From the NCBI RefSeq assembly GCF_017744435.1, contig NZ_JAGIBG010000009.1, positions 1 through 64,000 on the forward strand: a stretch of 64,000 nt of DNA, in the 5' to 3' direction. The notes below the pieces were generated by a model that was given only the letters and a program-made list of their open reading frames with translations, made no database searches and had not been told where the DNA came from. The position numbers and the translations under genes were made by a program. Positions 9,639 through 17,644 of this stretch are shown piece by piece. The DNA is from Pseudomonas sp. (GTDB taxonomy: Bacteria; Pseudomonadota; Gammaproteobacteria; Pseudomonadales; Pseudomonadaceae). Position 1 is the stretch's first letter; every line of letters starts with the position of its first letter.

Positions 9639-9944
9639 TCACATCTGGGTGAACCTGCCTAGCCGCTGCTTCAGCATGCTGTTCTCGCTGCGCAGCTGCT
9701 GCACTTCCTGCAGCAGCTCCAGCGCCAGCGCCACCCCTTCCCACTCCAGTTCCAGCTCCTGATGCAGCTTCGCCGCGCGCTTGGCCAACAGCGGCGCCTG
9801 ATCGTCGAACAACCAGTCCTCCGGCGTTCGCCCCGAAGGTTCGACAATGCCGTGCTCGACGATTTCGATCACGTAGTCAGCCGTGATGTCGGCTTCCTGA
9901 CACAGGGTACGCATGTCCAGTTGAACGATCAGGGTGCTGCTCAT
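9639..9944 (-). CDS. cbpM: Chaperone modulatory protein CbpM
   Basis: A 101-residue MerR-HTH-like protein. The order TEFC-type N-terminus (MRTLCQEADI), IVEHGIVEP, DWLFDDQAPLLAKRAAKLHQELELEWEGVALALELL and a C-terminal coiled coil (LRSENSMLKQRLGRF) matches CbpM, which binds the J-domain of CbpA and restrains its co-chaperone activity. The ATG at 9944 is chosen over a GTG at 9950 because GGAGT sits correctly upstream and the cbpA stop is 2 nt before it. It is co-transcribed with cbpA. Confidence 0.92.
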   Translation of the reverse strand: MSSTLIVQLDMRTLCQEADITADYVIEIVEHGIVEPSGRTPEDWLFDDQAPLLAKRAAKLHQELELEWEGVALALELLQEVQQLRSENSMLKQRLGRFTQM

Positions 9945-9946
9945 GA

Positions 9947-10915
9947 TCACTTACTCCATTGTGTCCTCGGGTCGAACGCCGCCTTCTCGGAAAGCTGGGT
10001 CCACAGTTCACGGGTTGCAGCGTCGGAAGCCGGCGGCATCACCACTTTCAGCTGCGCGTAGAGGTTGCCGCGCTCACCGTTCTTGTTGGCCAGGCCCATG
10101 CCCGGCACGCGCAGGCGCTGGCCGCTCTGGCTGTCGGGGCGGATGGTCAGGTTGATCTTGCCGGTCAGGGTCGGCACCGCCACCTTGGTGCCCAGGGCAG
10201 CCTCCCACGGCGCCAGCGGCACGGTGATGATCAAGTCATGGCCTTCGACATCGAACAGCGGGTGCGGTGCCATGCGCACGGTCAGGAACAGGTCGCCATT
10301 GGCACCACCGCCAACGCCTGGGGCGCCCTGGCCCTTGAGGCGGATGCGCTCGCCGTCGGTAACCCCGGCAGGGATCTTCACGTTCAGGGTCTTGGTGGTG
10401 AACCCGGTGCGCTGGCCGGCCGCGTTGGTCTGCGGCACCTGGAAGCTGATCTGCTTGGATTCCTTGCTCAGGGTTTCTTCCAGGAAGATCGCCAGTTCCA
10501 GTTCCACGTCCTGCCCTCGCCTGCCGGCACTGCGTTGTTGTTGCCGGCCGCCACCACCGAACGGGTTGCCGCCACGGGCACCGAAGATCGAGCTGAAGAA
10601 GTCGGAGAAGTCGCCGCCCTCGAAGCCACCGCCAGCGCCACCCGCGCCGCCACGGCTCTGCCAGCCCGGTGGCGCCTGGAACGGCCGGCCATGCTGGCCG
10701 CCGTACTTGCGGATTTCGTCGAATTCGGCGCGTTTCTGCGCGTCACCGAGCACCTCGTAGGCCTCGTTGGCCTCCTTGAATTTGTCCTCGGCGTCACGCT
10801 CCTTGCTGACGTCAGGGTGATACTTGCGCGCCAGCTTGCGGTACGCGGCCTTGATCGCCTTGTCGTCCGCCGTGGGCTCTACGCCGAGTATCTTGTAATA
10901 GTCTTTGAAGTCCAT
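9947..10915 (-). CDS. cbpA: DnaJ-like co-chaperone, curved-DNA-binding protein CbpA
   Basis: A 322-residue DnaJ-family protein without the zinc-finger domain. The J-domain covers residues 1-70 with HPD at 33-35; a Gly/Phe/Arg-rich linker spans about 75-145; two C-terminal substrate-binding domains follow ([32 protein letters not shown]). The start [14 protein letters not shown] is the family norm; a longer frame upstream would run into the divergent yegD promoter. CbpA stimulates DnaK ATPase and can bind DNA. It precedes cbpM and is divergent from an Hsp70-like gene 163 bp away. Confidence 0.95.
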   Translation of the reverse strand: MDFKDYYKILGVEPTADDKAIKAAYRKLARKYHPDVSKERDAEDKFKEANEAYEVLGDAQKRAEFDEIRKYGGQHGRPFQAPPGWQSRGGAGGAGGGFEGGDFSDFFSSIFGARGGNPFGGGGRQQQRSAGRRGQDVELELAIFLEETLSKESKQISFQVPQTNAAGQRTGFTTKTLNVKIPAGVTDGERIRLKGQGAPGVGGGANGDLFLTVRMAPHPLFDVEGHDLIITVPLAPWEAALGTKVAVPTLTGKINLTIRPDSQSGQRLRVPGMGLANKNGERGNLYAQLKVVMPPASDAATRELWTQLSEKAAFDPRTQWSK

Positions 10916-11078
10916 CTTTGGATCACCAATGTGAATTTTCGTGTTGCATCTGAAGATAGGGGTCAAGCATAGCCTTTCAAGGTTCGCTTGGGGTTGCCTC
11001 AAGGCAGACGATCGGTCTTGATTCTGTAGCCAACTGGCATAAACTGCGCGGCCGTTTTGCCTCCGGAAGCTTTTTCCC

Positions 11079-12350
11079 ATGTCTGACGTATCGCCGGCCC
11101 GCGCCCTGGGCATCGACTTCGGCACCTCCAACTCCACGGTCGGTTGGCACCGCCCCGGTGTGGAGTCGCTGATCGCCCTGGAAGACGGCAAGATCACCCT
11201 GCCGTCGGTGGTGTTCTTCAACATCGAAGAGCGTCGCCCGGTGTATGGCCGCCTGGCGCTGCACGAGTACCTGGAAGGCTACGAAGGCCGCCTGATGCGC
11301 TCGCTGAAGAGCCTGCTGGGCTCCAAGCTGATCAAGCACGACACCAGCGTGCTGGGCAGCGCCTTGCCGTTCAAGGACCTGCTGGGCATGTTCATCGGTG
11401 AGCTGAAAAAGCGCGCCGAGGCTGCCGCCGGTCGTGAATTCGAGCAGGTGGTGCTGGGCCGCCCGGTGTTCTTCGTCGATGAAGACCCGGCCGCCGACCA
11501 GGAGGCCGAAGACACCCTGGCCGAGGTGGCGCGCAAGATCGGCTTCAAGGACGTATCGTTCCAGTACGAGCCGATTGCCGCGGCGTTCGACTACGAGTCG
11601 GGCATCAGCCGTGAAGAGCTGGTGCTCATCGTCGATATCGGCGGTGGTACTTCGGACTTTACCCTGATCCGCCTGTCGCCCGAGCGCCACTTGGTGGCCG
11701 AGCGTCAGAGCGACATCCTCGCCACAGGCGGCGTGCACATCGGCGGTACCGACTTCGACAAGCAGCTGAGCCTGCAGGGCGTGATGCCACTGTTCGGCTA
11801 CGGCTGCCGGATGAAGAGCGGCGCACTGATGCCCACCAGCTACCACCTGAACCTGGCGACCTGGCACACCATCAACGCCCTGTACTCGCAGAAGTCGCAG
11901 CTGGCGCTGGGCAGCATGCGCTACGACATCGAAGACACGCTGGGCATCGATCGCCTGTTCAAGCTGATCGAAGAGCGCGCCGGGCACTGGCTGGCGATGG
12001 AAGTGGAAGCCAGCAAGATCGAGCTGACCGAGCAGGTCAGCCGCCGCGTCGACCTCAGCCGTGTCGAACGCGAGCTGGGTGTGGACCTGACACGGGCGCT
12101 GTTCGAGGAGGCCATCGAAGGGCTGCTGGAGCGGGTGCGCGGCAGTGTCACCGAGTTGCTGACCAAGGCTGGTGTGAGCGCGGGTCAGGTCGATACGGTG
12201 TTCTTCACCGGCGGTTCGAGCGGGATTCCGGCACTGCGCAACAGCGTGTCGGCGATGCTGCCGAATGCGCGGCATGTGGAAGGCAACATCTTTGGCAGCA
12301 TCGGTAGCGGTTTGGCCATCGAGGCGCGCAAGCGCTACGGCGTAGCCTGA
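11079..12350 (+). CDS. yegD: Hsp70-family chaperone, YegD-like
   Basis: A 423-residue protein with the actin/Hsp70 ATPase fold but no substrate-binding domain of DnaK length. Phosphate-1 motif [13 protein letters not shown] is at residues 10-22, phosphate-2 [15 protein letters not shown] at about 184-198, and the adenosine motif [13 protein letters not shown] near 373-385. YegD function is poorly defined. Divergent placement next to cbpA-cbpM suggests a joint chaperone role, which is inference. Confidence 0.88.
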   Translation: MSDVSPARALGIDFGTSNSTVGWHRPGVESLIALEDGKITLPSVVFFNIEERRPVYGRLALHEYLEGYEGRLMRSLKSLLGSKLIKHDTSVLGSALPFKDLLGMFIGELKKRAEAAAGREFEQVVLGRPVFFVDEDPAADQEAEDTLAEVARKIGFKDVSFQYEPIAAAFDYESGISREELVLIVDIGGGTSDFTLIRLSPERHLVAERQSDILATGGVHIGGTDFDKQLSLQGVMPLFGYGCRMKSGALMPTSYHLNLATWHTINALYSQKSQLALGSMRYDIEDTLGIDRLFKLIEERAGHWLAMEVEASKIELTEQVSRRVDLSRVERELGVDLTRALFEEAIEGLLERVRGSVTELLTKAGVSAGQVDTVFFTGGSSGIPALRNSVSAMLPNARHVEGNIFGSIGSGLAIEARKRYGVA

Positions 12351-12358
12351 GCCATTTT

Positions 12359-12377
12359 GGGGCTGCTTTGCAGCCCC
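12359..12377. other. Hairpin between convergent genes
   Basis: A perfect 8-bp stem with a TTT loop (GGGGCTGC-TTT-GCAGCCCC) lies between the yegD stop and the end of the opposing permease gene. Neither side has a proper T-tract, so termination strength is doubtful. Confidence 0.55.
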
Positions 12378-12386
12378 AGCAATCTG

Positions 12387-13394
12387 TCAGACCAGCTCCG
12401 CCCGCTTCAGCTCACTCTTCAGGTAGGCGTAATAGACCGGCCCCGCCACCACCCCCGGCAAGCCGAACGCCGCCTCGAACACCAGCATCGCCAGCAACAG
12501 CTCCCAGGCCTTGGCGCTGATCTGCCCACCGACGATCTTGGCGTTGAGGAAGTACTCGACCTTGTGGATCACGATCAGGTAACCCAGCGCCGCCGCCGCC
12601 ACCCAGATCGACAATGACATGCCAACGATGGTGATCAGGGTGTTGGACATCAGGTTGCCGATCACCGGCAGCAGCCCAAGCAGGAAGGTCAACACGATCA
12701 GCGTCTTGGTCAGCGGCAGGTGCACGCCGAACAACGGCATCACCACGGCAAGGAAAATGCCGGTGAACGCCGTGTTGAGCATCGAGATCTTGATCTGCGC
12801 GAAGACGATGTTGCGGAACGCCTGCACCAGCAGGTTCAAGCGCTCGAACAGGGCCGCAGCCAGGGGCTTGCGCCGGGAAATGTCGGGGATGCGCTGCAGG
12901 GCGATGATGGCACCGAGGATCATGCCGATCAGCAGCGTCACGAACATGTGCGCCATGCCCTTGCCCACCAGCTGCAGGTCGCTCAGGTGGCTCTTGATCC
13001 AGTCACCGATGGCCACCTTGAACTCCGCCGCGCTGGCCGGCAGGTAGGCTTCGATGAACGGCGGCAGCTGGCTGCGAGCGCGTTCGACCAAGGTCATGAA
13101 CTTGTCCAGCGAGGCACCGGGGTTCTCGGCTTCGTGCAGCAAGAAACTGAAGGCACCGGCTATCAGCAGGGTCAGCACGCTGACCACCAGTACTCCCAGC
13201 AGCGCCACCGCCAACCAGCGCGCACGCTGCCCGGCGATCAGCGGTTGCAGGCGCGGGGTGAGCATGTTCACCAGCTCGAACACCAGCAGCCCGGCCAGCA
13301 GGCTGGGCAGCAATTTCAGGGGTAGAGCCAGCAGCAGCCCGGCCATGACGATGATCAGGCTGGCCAGGGTGATCTGACGGGGGGTGAAAGTCAT
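12387..13394 (-). CDS. AI-2E family transporter (PerM/YdiK-like membrane protein)
   Basis: A 335-residue integral membrane protein with about eight hydrophobic helices. The early double helix, the soluble stretch near residues 90-150 (AENPGASLDKFMTLVERARSQLPPFIEAYLP) and the C-terminal YLIVIHKVEYFLNAKIVGGQI and FGLPGVVAGPVYYAYLKSEL segments are diagnostic of the AI-2E/PerM family. Members have been linked to autoinducer-2 export and to Na+/H+ antiport; the role here is not determined. It stands alone upstream of psiF on the same strand with a 70-bp gap. Confidence 0.85.
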   Translation of the reverse strand: MTFTPRQITLASLIIVMAGLLLALPLKLLPSLLAGLLVFELVNMLTPRLQPLIAGQRARWLAVALLGVLVVSVLTLLIAGAFSFLLHEAENPGASLDKFMTLVERARSQLPPFIEAYLPASAAEFKVAIGDWIKSHLSDLQLVGKGMAHMFVTLLIGMILGAIIALQRIPDISRRKPLAAALFERLNLLVQAFRNIVFAQIKISMLNTAFTGIFLAVVMPLFGVHLPLTKTLIVLTFLLGLLPVIGNLMSNTLITIVGMSLSIWVAAAALGYLIVIHKVEYFLNAKIVGGQISAKAWELLLAMLVFEAAFGLPGVVAGPVYYAYLKSELKRAELV

Positions 13395-13464
13395 ACAGCC
13401 TCGACGGCAGACGGCGGGAATGCCCGCAGTCTGCCAGCCTTCGGGGCACAGGCATAGGCGCAGG

Positions 13465-13752
13465 TCACTTCTTCTTCAGGCAGTCGCTCATGTATGCCTT
13501 GCGCTCGTCTCCCTTGAGCGCCTTGGTGGTGGCGTCGGCGTTGCAGGTCTTCATCTTGTCTTGCTGAGACTGCGGCACGTCCTTTTTCAGGCAGGTGCTC
13601 ATGAACGCCTTGCGTTCATCGCCCTTGAGAGCCTTGGTCGTGGCGTCGGCGTTGCAGGTTTTCATCTTTTCCTGTTGTGCCGTGTTGGCGGCAAATCCTT
13701 GCGCGCTGAACAGCACAGCCAGCGCCAGCAGTGGCACGTGCAACATCTTCAT
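13465..13752 (-). CDS. PsiF repeat-containing small periplasmic protein
   Basis: A 95-residue exported protein: signal peptide at residues 1-21 (MKMLHVPLLALAVLFSAQGFA) followed by two near-identical PsiF repeats, each with the core KMKTCNADATTKALKGDERK and a CLKK end, giving two conserved Cys per repeat. PsiF was named as a phosphate-starvation-inducible product in E. coli; biochemical function is unknown. The ATG at 13752 has GGAG 8 nt upstream; the longer frame from 13785 has no such support. Confidence 0.86.
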   Translation of the reverse strand: MKMLHVPLLALAVLFSAQGFAANTAQQEKMKTCNADATTKALKGDERKAFMSTCLKKDVPQSQQDKMKTCNADATTKALKGDERKAYMSDCLKKK

Positions 13753-13814
13753 GGAGTGGTCTCCTTGTCTCCGCGCCCGATGCACGGGGTCAGGCTGAGT
13801 GTAGACAAGAATTC

Positions 13815-14603
13815 TTACACTCCATGCCGGGCCTGCCGCCGGTACTGCTCCGGCGTACAGCGGGCCTGGCGCTGGAACATGGCGATGAATGCCGAAGCGC
13901 TGCTGTAGCCCAGGTCAAAGGCAATCGACTGGATCGGCAGCCCGGCCTCCAGGGCCTCGATGGCGCGCAGAAAACGCAAGCGCAGGCGCCATTCACCGAA
14001 GCTGATGCCCAGTTCACGCAAGAACTGACGGGCCAAGGTGCGCTCGCTGACATGCACCCGTACAGCCCAGTCGGCCAACGGCCGGTTGTCGCCGGGTTCG
14101 GCGGTGAGGGCATCCAGCACCTTGCGCAGGCCCTCATTGTGGGTGAAGGGCAAGTAGCAGGTCTGGGTCGGCGCCTGGTGCAGTTGGTCGAGCAATACCT
14201 GCACCAGGCGCTGGTCGCGTTCATCCTGTGCCACCCGCAGGTCACGGCGGGCGAAGTCACCGAGGATGGCCTTGAGGATGTCGCTGATGATCAGGCTGCA
14301 CGGCTGCGACGGCAGCGCAGCGCAAAGGCTGCGGTCGAGATAGACCGAACGATAGACGATGGCCTGGGGGTTATAGCAGCCATGCTCGGTACTTGGAGGG
14401 ACCCACACCGCATAGTGGGGTGGCGAGAGGAAGCGCTGGCCGGCGACATCCAGGTGCATCACCCCGTGGGCGGTGTAGTTGAGCTGGCCCCAGGCATGCC
14501 GATGGGGAGCACTGTGGGTGTCGGCGCCGAACTCGTCATGGCGGAAGTACACCGGAGCCGGGAGTTGGGCGAACTGTGGGATGTCGAGGTATTTGCGCGG
14601 CAT
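13815..14603 (-). CDS. AraC-family transcriptional regulator
   Basis: A 262-residue regulator with an N-terminal cupin domain (HAWGQLNYTAHGVMHLDVAGQRFLSPP; metal or ligand pocket) and a C-terminal double helix-turn-helix (ERTLARQFLRELGISFGEWRLRLRFLRA ... IAFDLGYSSASAFIAMFQRQ). The MPRKYLDIPQ start is chosen; the longer frame would cover the divergent promoter. It lies 123 bp from a divergent EamA exporter, a common arrangement in which the AraC protein controls the exporter. Confidence 0.9.
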   Translation of the reverse strand: MPRKYLDIPQFAQLPAPVYFRHDEFGADTHSAPHRHAWGQLNYTAHGVMHLDVAGQRFLSPPHYAVWVPPSTEHGCYNPQAIVYRSVYLDRSLCAALPSQPCSLIISDILKAILGDFARRDLRVAQDERDQRLVQVLLDQLHQAPTQTCYLPFTHNEGLRKVLDALTAEPGDNRPLADWAVRVHVSERTLARQFLRELGISFGEWRLRLRFLRAIEALEAGLPIQSIAFDLGYSSASAFIAMFQRQARCTPEQYRRQARHGV

Positions 14604-14726
14604 GCTGTCTGCTTCGTGGGGCAGGTTGTCTGGATGGAAGTATAGGCTTATGAACAGACAACCGATAATAAGCCTCCATGAGGGCCTGCCTTCCAGCCCC
14701 AGCCAAGCCATACGAGTAACCGCTCC

Positions 14727-15599
14727 ATGAACTACCTCTTCCCTCTTGTCGCCATCCTCATCTGGGCCGGTAATACCGTGGTCACCAAGATGTCGGCCGG
14801 CGCCATCTACCCTGCCGAAATCGGCTTCTACCGCTGGCTGCTGGCCGGCGCGCTGTTCACCCCGTTCCTGCTGCCCGCCGTGTGGCGCAACCGTGCGGCC
14901 ATCCGCCCGCACCTGGGCAAGGTGGCCATCCTCGGCGTGCTGGGCATGGCCGTGTACCAGAGCCTGGCGTACTTCGCCGCCGGCATCACCAGCGCCACCA
15001 ACATGGGCATCATCCTCTCGCTGATGCCGCTGATGTCACTGGCCCTGTCCATCGCCTGGCTGGGCCAGCGCCTGAGCTACGGGGCCCTGGCAGGCGCTGT
15101 GGTGTCGTTTGTCGGCGTGCTCGAAGTGGTCTCCGCCGGCCAGCCCGGCACCTTGCTGGAACACGGCTTGAACAGCGGCGACCTGCTGATGCTGGTAGCG
15201 ACCCTGGCCTACGCGCTGTACAGCTTCCTGCTGAAGAAATGGCAATTGCGCCTGCCACCGTTGCAGCTGCTGTACCTGCAAGTGCTGGTCGCCATCCTGG
15301 TGTTGCTACCGCTGTTCCTGCTTTCGGACAAGACCGGCCTGAACGGCCACAACATCGGCCTGGTGCTGTATGCCTGCGTGCTCGCCTCGATGATCGCGCC
15401 ACTGGTGTGGATGCAGGCCGTGCATCGCCTGGGGCCAAGCCGTACCACATTGTTTTTCAACCTGCTGCCGGTGGTGACCGCACTGATCGCCGCGGGGGTC
15501 CTCGACGAACGACTGGCCAGCTATCACCTGATCGGTGGTTTGCTGACCTTGGTCGGGGTCATTCTGGCCGAGCGCTGGACCACCCCGGTACGCCGCTAG
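14727..15599 (+). CDS. EamA/DMT-family transporter
   Basis: A 290-residue inner-membrane protein with ten hydrophobic helices in two EamA halves (IWAGNTVVTKMSAGAIYPAEIGFYRW at the start; HRLGPSRTTLFFNLLPVVTALIA near the end). Such carriers usually export amino acids, nucleobases or toxic metabolites. It is divergent from an AraC-type regulator that probably controls it. Its TAG stop shares a CTAG palindrome with the stop of the opposing lipase gene, so the two genes overlap tail to tail. Confidence 0.88.
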   Translation: MNYLFPLVAILIWAGNTVVTKMSAGAIYPAEIGFYRWLLAGALFTPFLLPAVWRNRAAIRPHLGKVAILGVLGMAVYQSLAYFAAGITSATNMGIILSLMPLMSLALSIAWLGQRLSYGALAGAVVSFVGVLEVVSAGQPGTLLEHGLNSGDLLMLVATLAYALYSFLLKKWQLRLPPLQLLYLQVLVAILVLLPLFLLSDKTGLNGHNIGLVLYACVLASMIAPLVWMQAVHRLGPSRTTLFFNLLPVVTALIAAGVLDERLASYHLIGGLLTLVGVILAERWTTPVRR

Positions 15600-16486
15600 A
15601 GCCCGGCGGCCTTGAGCCGTGCCGCATGTTCGGAGAACAGTCGCAGCGGCTCGGCGCCCTTGCCTACGGCGCCCAGCGACTGGTTGACGATATCCAGGTG
15701 ATCGAGCGGGTAGTCATCGCCGATCACCTGCCCCAGGTGCGAGCTGAAACGCCCGACCATGCCGTCGCAATGGCCCTTTTCCCTGACGAAACTGCGCGCG
15801 AACAGCCGGCAGAAGCGGTTGCTGCCGTCGAAGCGGTTGCGCCCCTGGTCGGTCAACCCCGGCTGCAAGGTGCCGGACCAGGAGTAGTAGCGCACGCCGT
15901 TCACCTCATACGCCCCCTCGCCGCCCCAGGTCTCCGGCAGCCCTTGTGGATAAGCCTGGTTGAACAGGGTCACGCCGGCGCTGGTCAGGGCCTGGTGCGA
16001 AGCATGCACGTCGATCGGCAGCGGGTCGCGCCGCCAGCCGGTTTCCAGCCAGACCAGCAACACCGCCAGGCCATGCAGGATGGCCTTGAGGATGCGCCCC
16101 TGGGGTGAATCACCTGGCGCCGTGAGCTCAAGGTGATCGGCCAGCTCCGAGCCATGGTTGGGCCCCGCCACCGAAGTGACCGAAGCCACCCGATCCGGCC
16201 GCTTGGCCGCCGCATAACGTGCGTTCAGCGCCCCCTGGCTGTGGCCGATGAGGTTGACCTTGGCCGCCCCCGTGCGCTGGCAGATGTCTTCGATGATCGC
16301 CAGCAACTGCTCGCCACGTACCTCGTTGGAATGCAGCGGCGAGACCTGCACCGGGAACACCTGCGCGCCGCCCTTGCGCAACGCCGGCACGATGCCGAAC
16401 CAGTACGGATAGAGCAGCACCCGGACAAAGCCGAGCATGCCCGGCACCAGCACCAACGGGTATCGCGTGGCCAACTCCTGCTGCAT
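15596..16486 (-). CDS. Triacylglycerol lipase/esterase (bacterial family I)
   Basis: A 296-residue alpha/beta hydrolase. PLVLVPGMLGF resembles the oxyanion-hole region of Pseudomonas LipA, nucleophile Ser83 is in LIGHSQGALNARYAA, and the acid and base are in HCDGMVGRFSSHLGQVI and LDHLDIVNQ. Two late Cys (NRFCRL and GHCDGM) may match the family disulphide. With the ATG at 16486 (AAGGGG 8 nt upstream) there is no signal peptide, unlike secreted LipA, and no Lif foldase gene is adjacent. Longer starts would overlap the divergent osmE region. It may act inside the cell; substrate unknown. Confidence 0.82.
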   Translation of the reverse strand: MQQELATRYPLVLVPGMLGFVRVLLYPYWFGIVPALRKGGAQVFPVQVSPLHSNEVRGEQLLAIIEDICQRTGAAKVNLIGHSQGALNARYAAAKRPDRVASVTSVAGPNHGSELADHLELTAPGDSPQGRILKAILHGLAVLLVWLETGWRRDPLPIDVHASHQALTSAGVTLFNQAYPQGLPETWGGEGAYEVNGVRYYSWSGTLQPGLTDQGRNRFDGSNRFCRLFARSFVREKGHCDGMVGRFSSHLGQVIGDDYPLDHLDIVNQSLGAVGKGAEPLRLFSEHAARLKAAGL

Positions 16487-16610
16487 GGCTTGAGCCCCTT
16501 TCCGTGGACGATCGGCCAACACTAGCGCCGCTTCGATGACCATCGCAATCGAACTCCCGACGCGCCGTGCGGTTCCAAACCAGAACAGACCCTTTGCAAG
16601 GAGCGGGACC

Positions 16611-16952
16611 ATGTACAAGCAGACCCTGGCAGTCCTTCTGGCAAGCGCCGCGCTGGCCGCCTGCAGCAGCCACCCGGAAAACCCGGTGGACCATGTCACC
16701 TACCGCGACGAACCGCTGGTCAAGCAGGTGGAAAACGGCATGACCATGCAGAAGGTCATCGCCATCGGCGGCAGCCCGTCGAACGTGATCGACCTGCCGC
16801 ACGGGGGTACCTGCAACGACTACATCCTCAACCGCGACGGCCACCAGCAGCCGTACTACGTGCGCTTCGACGCCACCGGCCATGTCGATGCCAAGGGCTT
16901 CAAGACCTGCAAGCAACGAGAAGAGGACAGCAAAGCTGCCCAAGGCGCCTGA
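16611..16952 (+). CDS. osmE: Osmotically inducible lipoprotein OsmE
   Basis: A 113-residue lipoprotein: signal peptide with lipobox LAAC (Cys18), then a SmpA/OmlA-like domain. ENGMTMQKVIAIGGSPSN, GTCNDYILNRDG and GHVDAKGFKTC align with E. coli OsmE, including the two Cys. AAGGAG at 16599-16604 fixes the start at 16611. OsmE genes are usually RpoS and osmotic-stress controlled. It is 49 bp before a ferritin-like gene on the same strand. Confidence 0.9.
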   Translation: MYKQTLAVLLASAALAACSSHPENPVDHVTYRDEPLVKQVENGMTMQKVIAIGGSPSNVIDLPHGGTCNDYILNRDGHQQPYYVRFDATGHVDAKGFKTCKQREEDSKAAQGA

Positions 16953-17001
16953 GCCTCCCGTCCACCTTTGATCCACCGTCCTGATCTGTTTGGAGACAAT
17001 C

Positions 17002-17532
17002 ATGAGCAACGTTGAACTGACCGATGTGCAAACCCTGCGCGAGCGTGCCCGCCAGCACGTCGAGCAAGGCGCGGTGACCGAGGGGTACCACGCCGACCGC
17101 CAGGAAATCCTGCGCCTGCTCAACGAGTCGCTGGCTACCGAGCTGGTCTGCGTGTTGCGCTACAAGCGCCACTACTTCATGGCCAGCGGCATCAAGGCCA
17201 GTGTGGCGGCCAGTGAGTTCCTCGAACATGCGAACCAGGAGGCCGAGCATGCCGACAAGCTGGCCGAGCGCATCGTGCAGTTGGGCGGCGAGCCGGACTT
17301 CAATCCCGACAACCTCAGCAAGAATTCCCATGCACAGTATGTGGCCGGCAGCTCGCTGAAGGAGATGGTGCTGGAGGATCTGGTGGCGGAGCGGATTGCG
17401 ATCGACAGTTATCGCGAGATCATTCAGTACATTGGCGATAAAGACCCGACCACGCGGCGGATCTTCGAGGACATCCTGGCCCAAGAGGAAGAGCACGCGG
17501 ACGACATGTCCGATCTGCTTCAGGGGCTGTAA
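17002..17532 (+). CDS. Ferritin-like diiron protein (bacterioferritin/Dps-annotated family)
   Basis: A 176-residue four-helix-bundle protein. The diiron ligands are visible as E in LATELVCVLRYKRHYF, EAEHAD in the second helix, AERIAID in the third and EEEHADD in the fourth, the ferroxidase pattern of bacterioferritins. It likely stores iron or detoxifies peroxide. The start is the ATG at 17002 with TGGAG upstream; a TTG at 16990 is less likely. Position after osmE suggests stationary-phase or stress expression (inference). Confidence 0.86.
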   Translation: MSNVELTDVQTLRERARQHVEQGAVTEGYHADRQEILRLLNESLATELVCVLRYKRHYFMASGIKASVAASEFLEHANQEAEHADKLAERIVQLGGEPDFNPDNLSKNSHAQYVAGSSLKEMVLEDLVAERIAIDSYREIIQYIGDKDPTTRRIFEDILAQEEEHADDMSDLLQGL

Positions 17533-17537
17533 TTGCC

Positions 17538-17643
17538 GGGGGCGCTTTGCGCCCCATTCGCGGGACAAGCCCGCTCCTACAAGTGATCGTATATCCCTGT
17601 AGGAGCGGGCTTGTCCCGCGAATGGGCCGCTAGGCGGCCCCCA
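17538..17643. repeat. REP pair, lipid-like variant with flanking hairpins
   Basis: Inverted REP units (17556-17583 and 17596-17625) of a slightly different flavour: the core reads cgggacaagcccgctcctaca instead of cgggcacgcccgctcccaca. The pair is flanked by GC hairpins (GGGGCGC-TTT-GCGCCCC and GGGCCGC-TA-GGCGGCCC). It separates the ferritin gene from the convergent AsmA gene and may also end transcription. The word lipid in the name has no meaning beyond a variant label and no lipid role is implied. Confidence 0.8.
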
Positions 17644-17644
17644 G

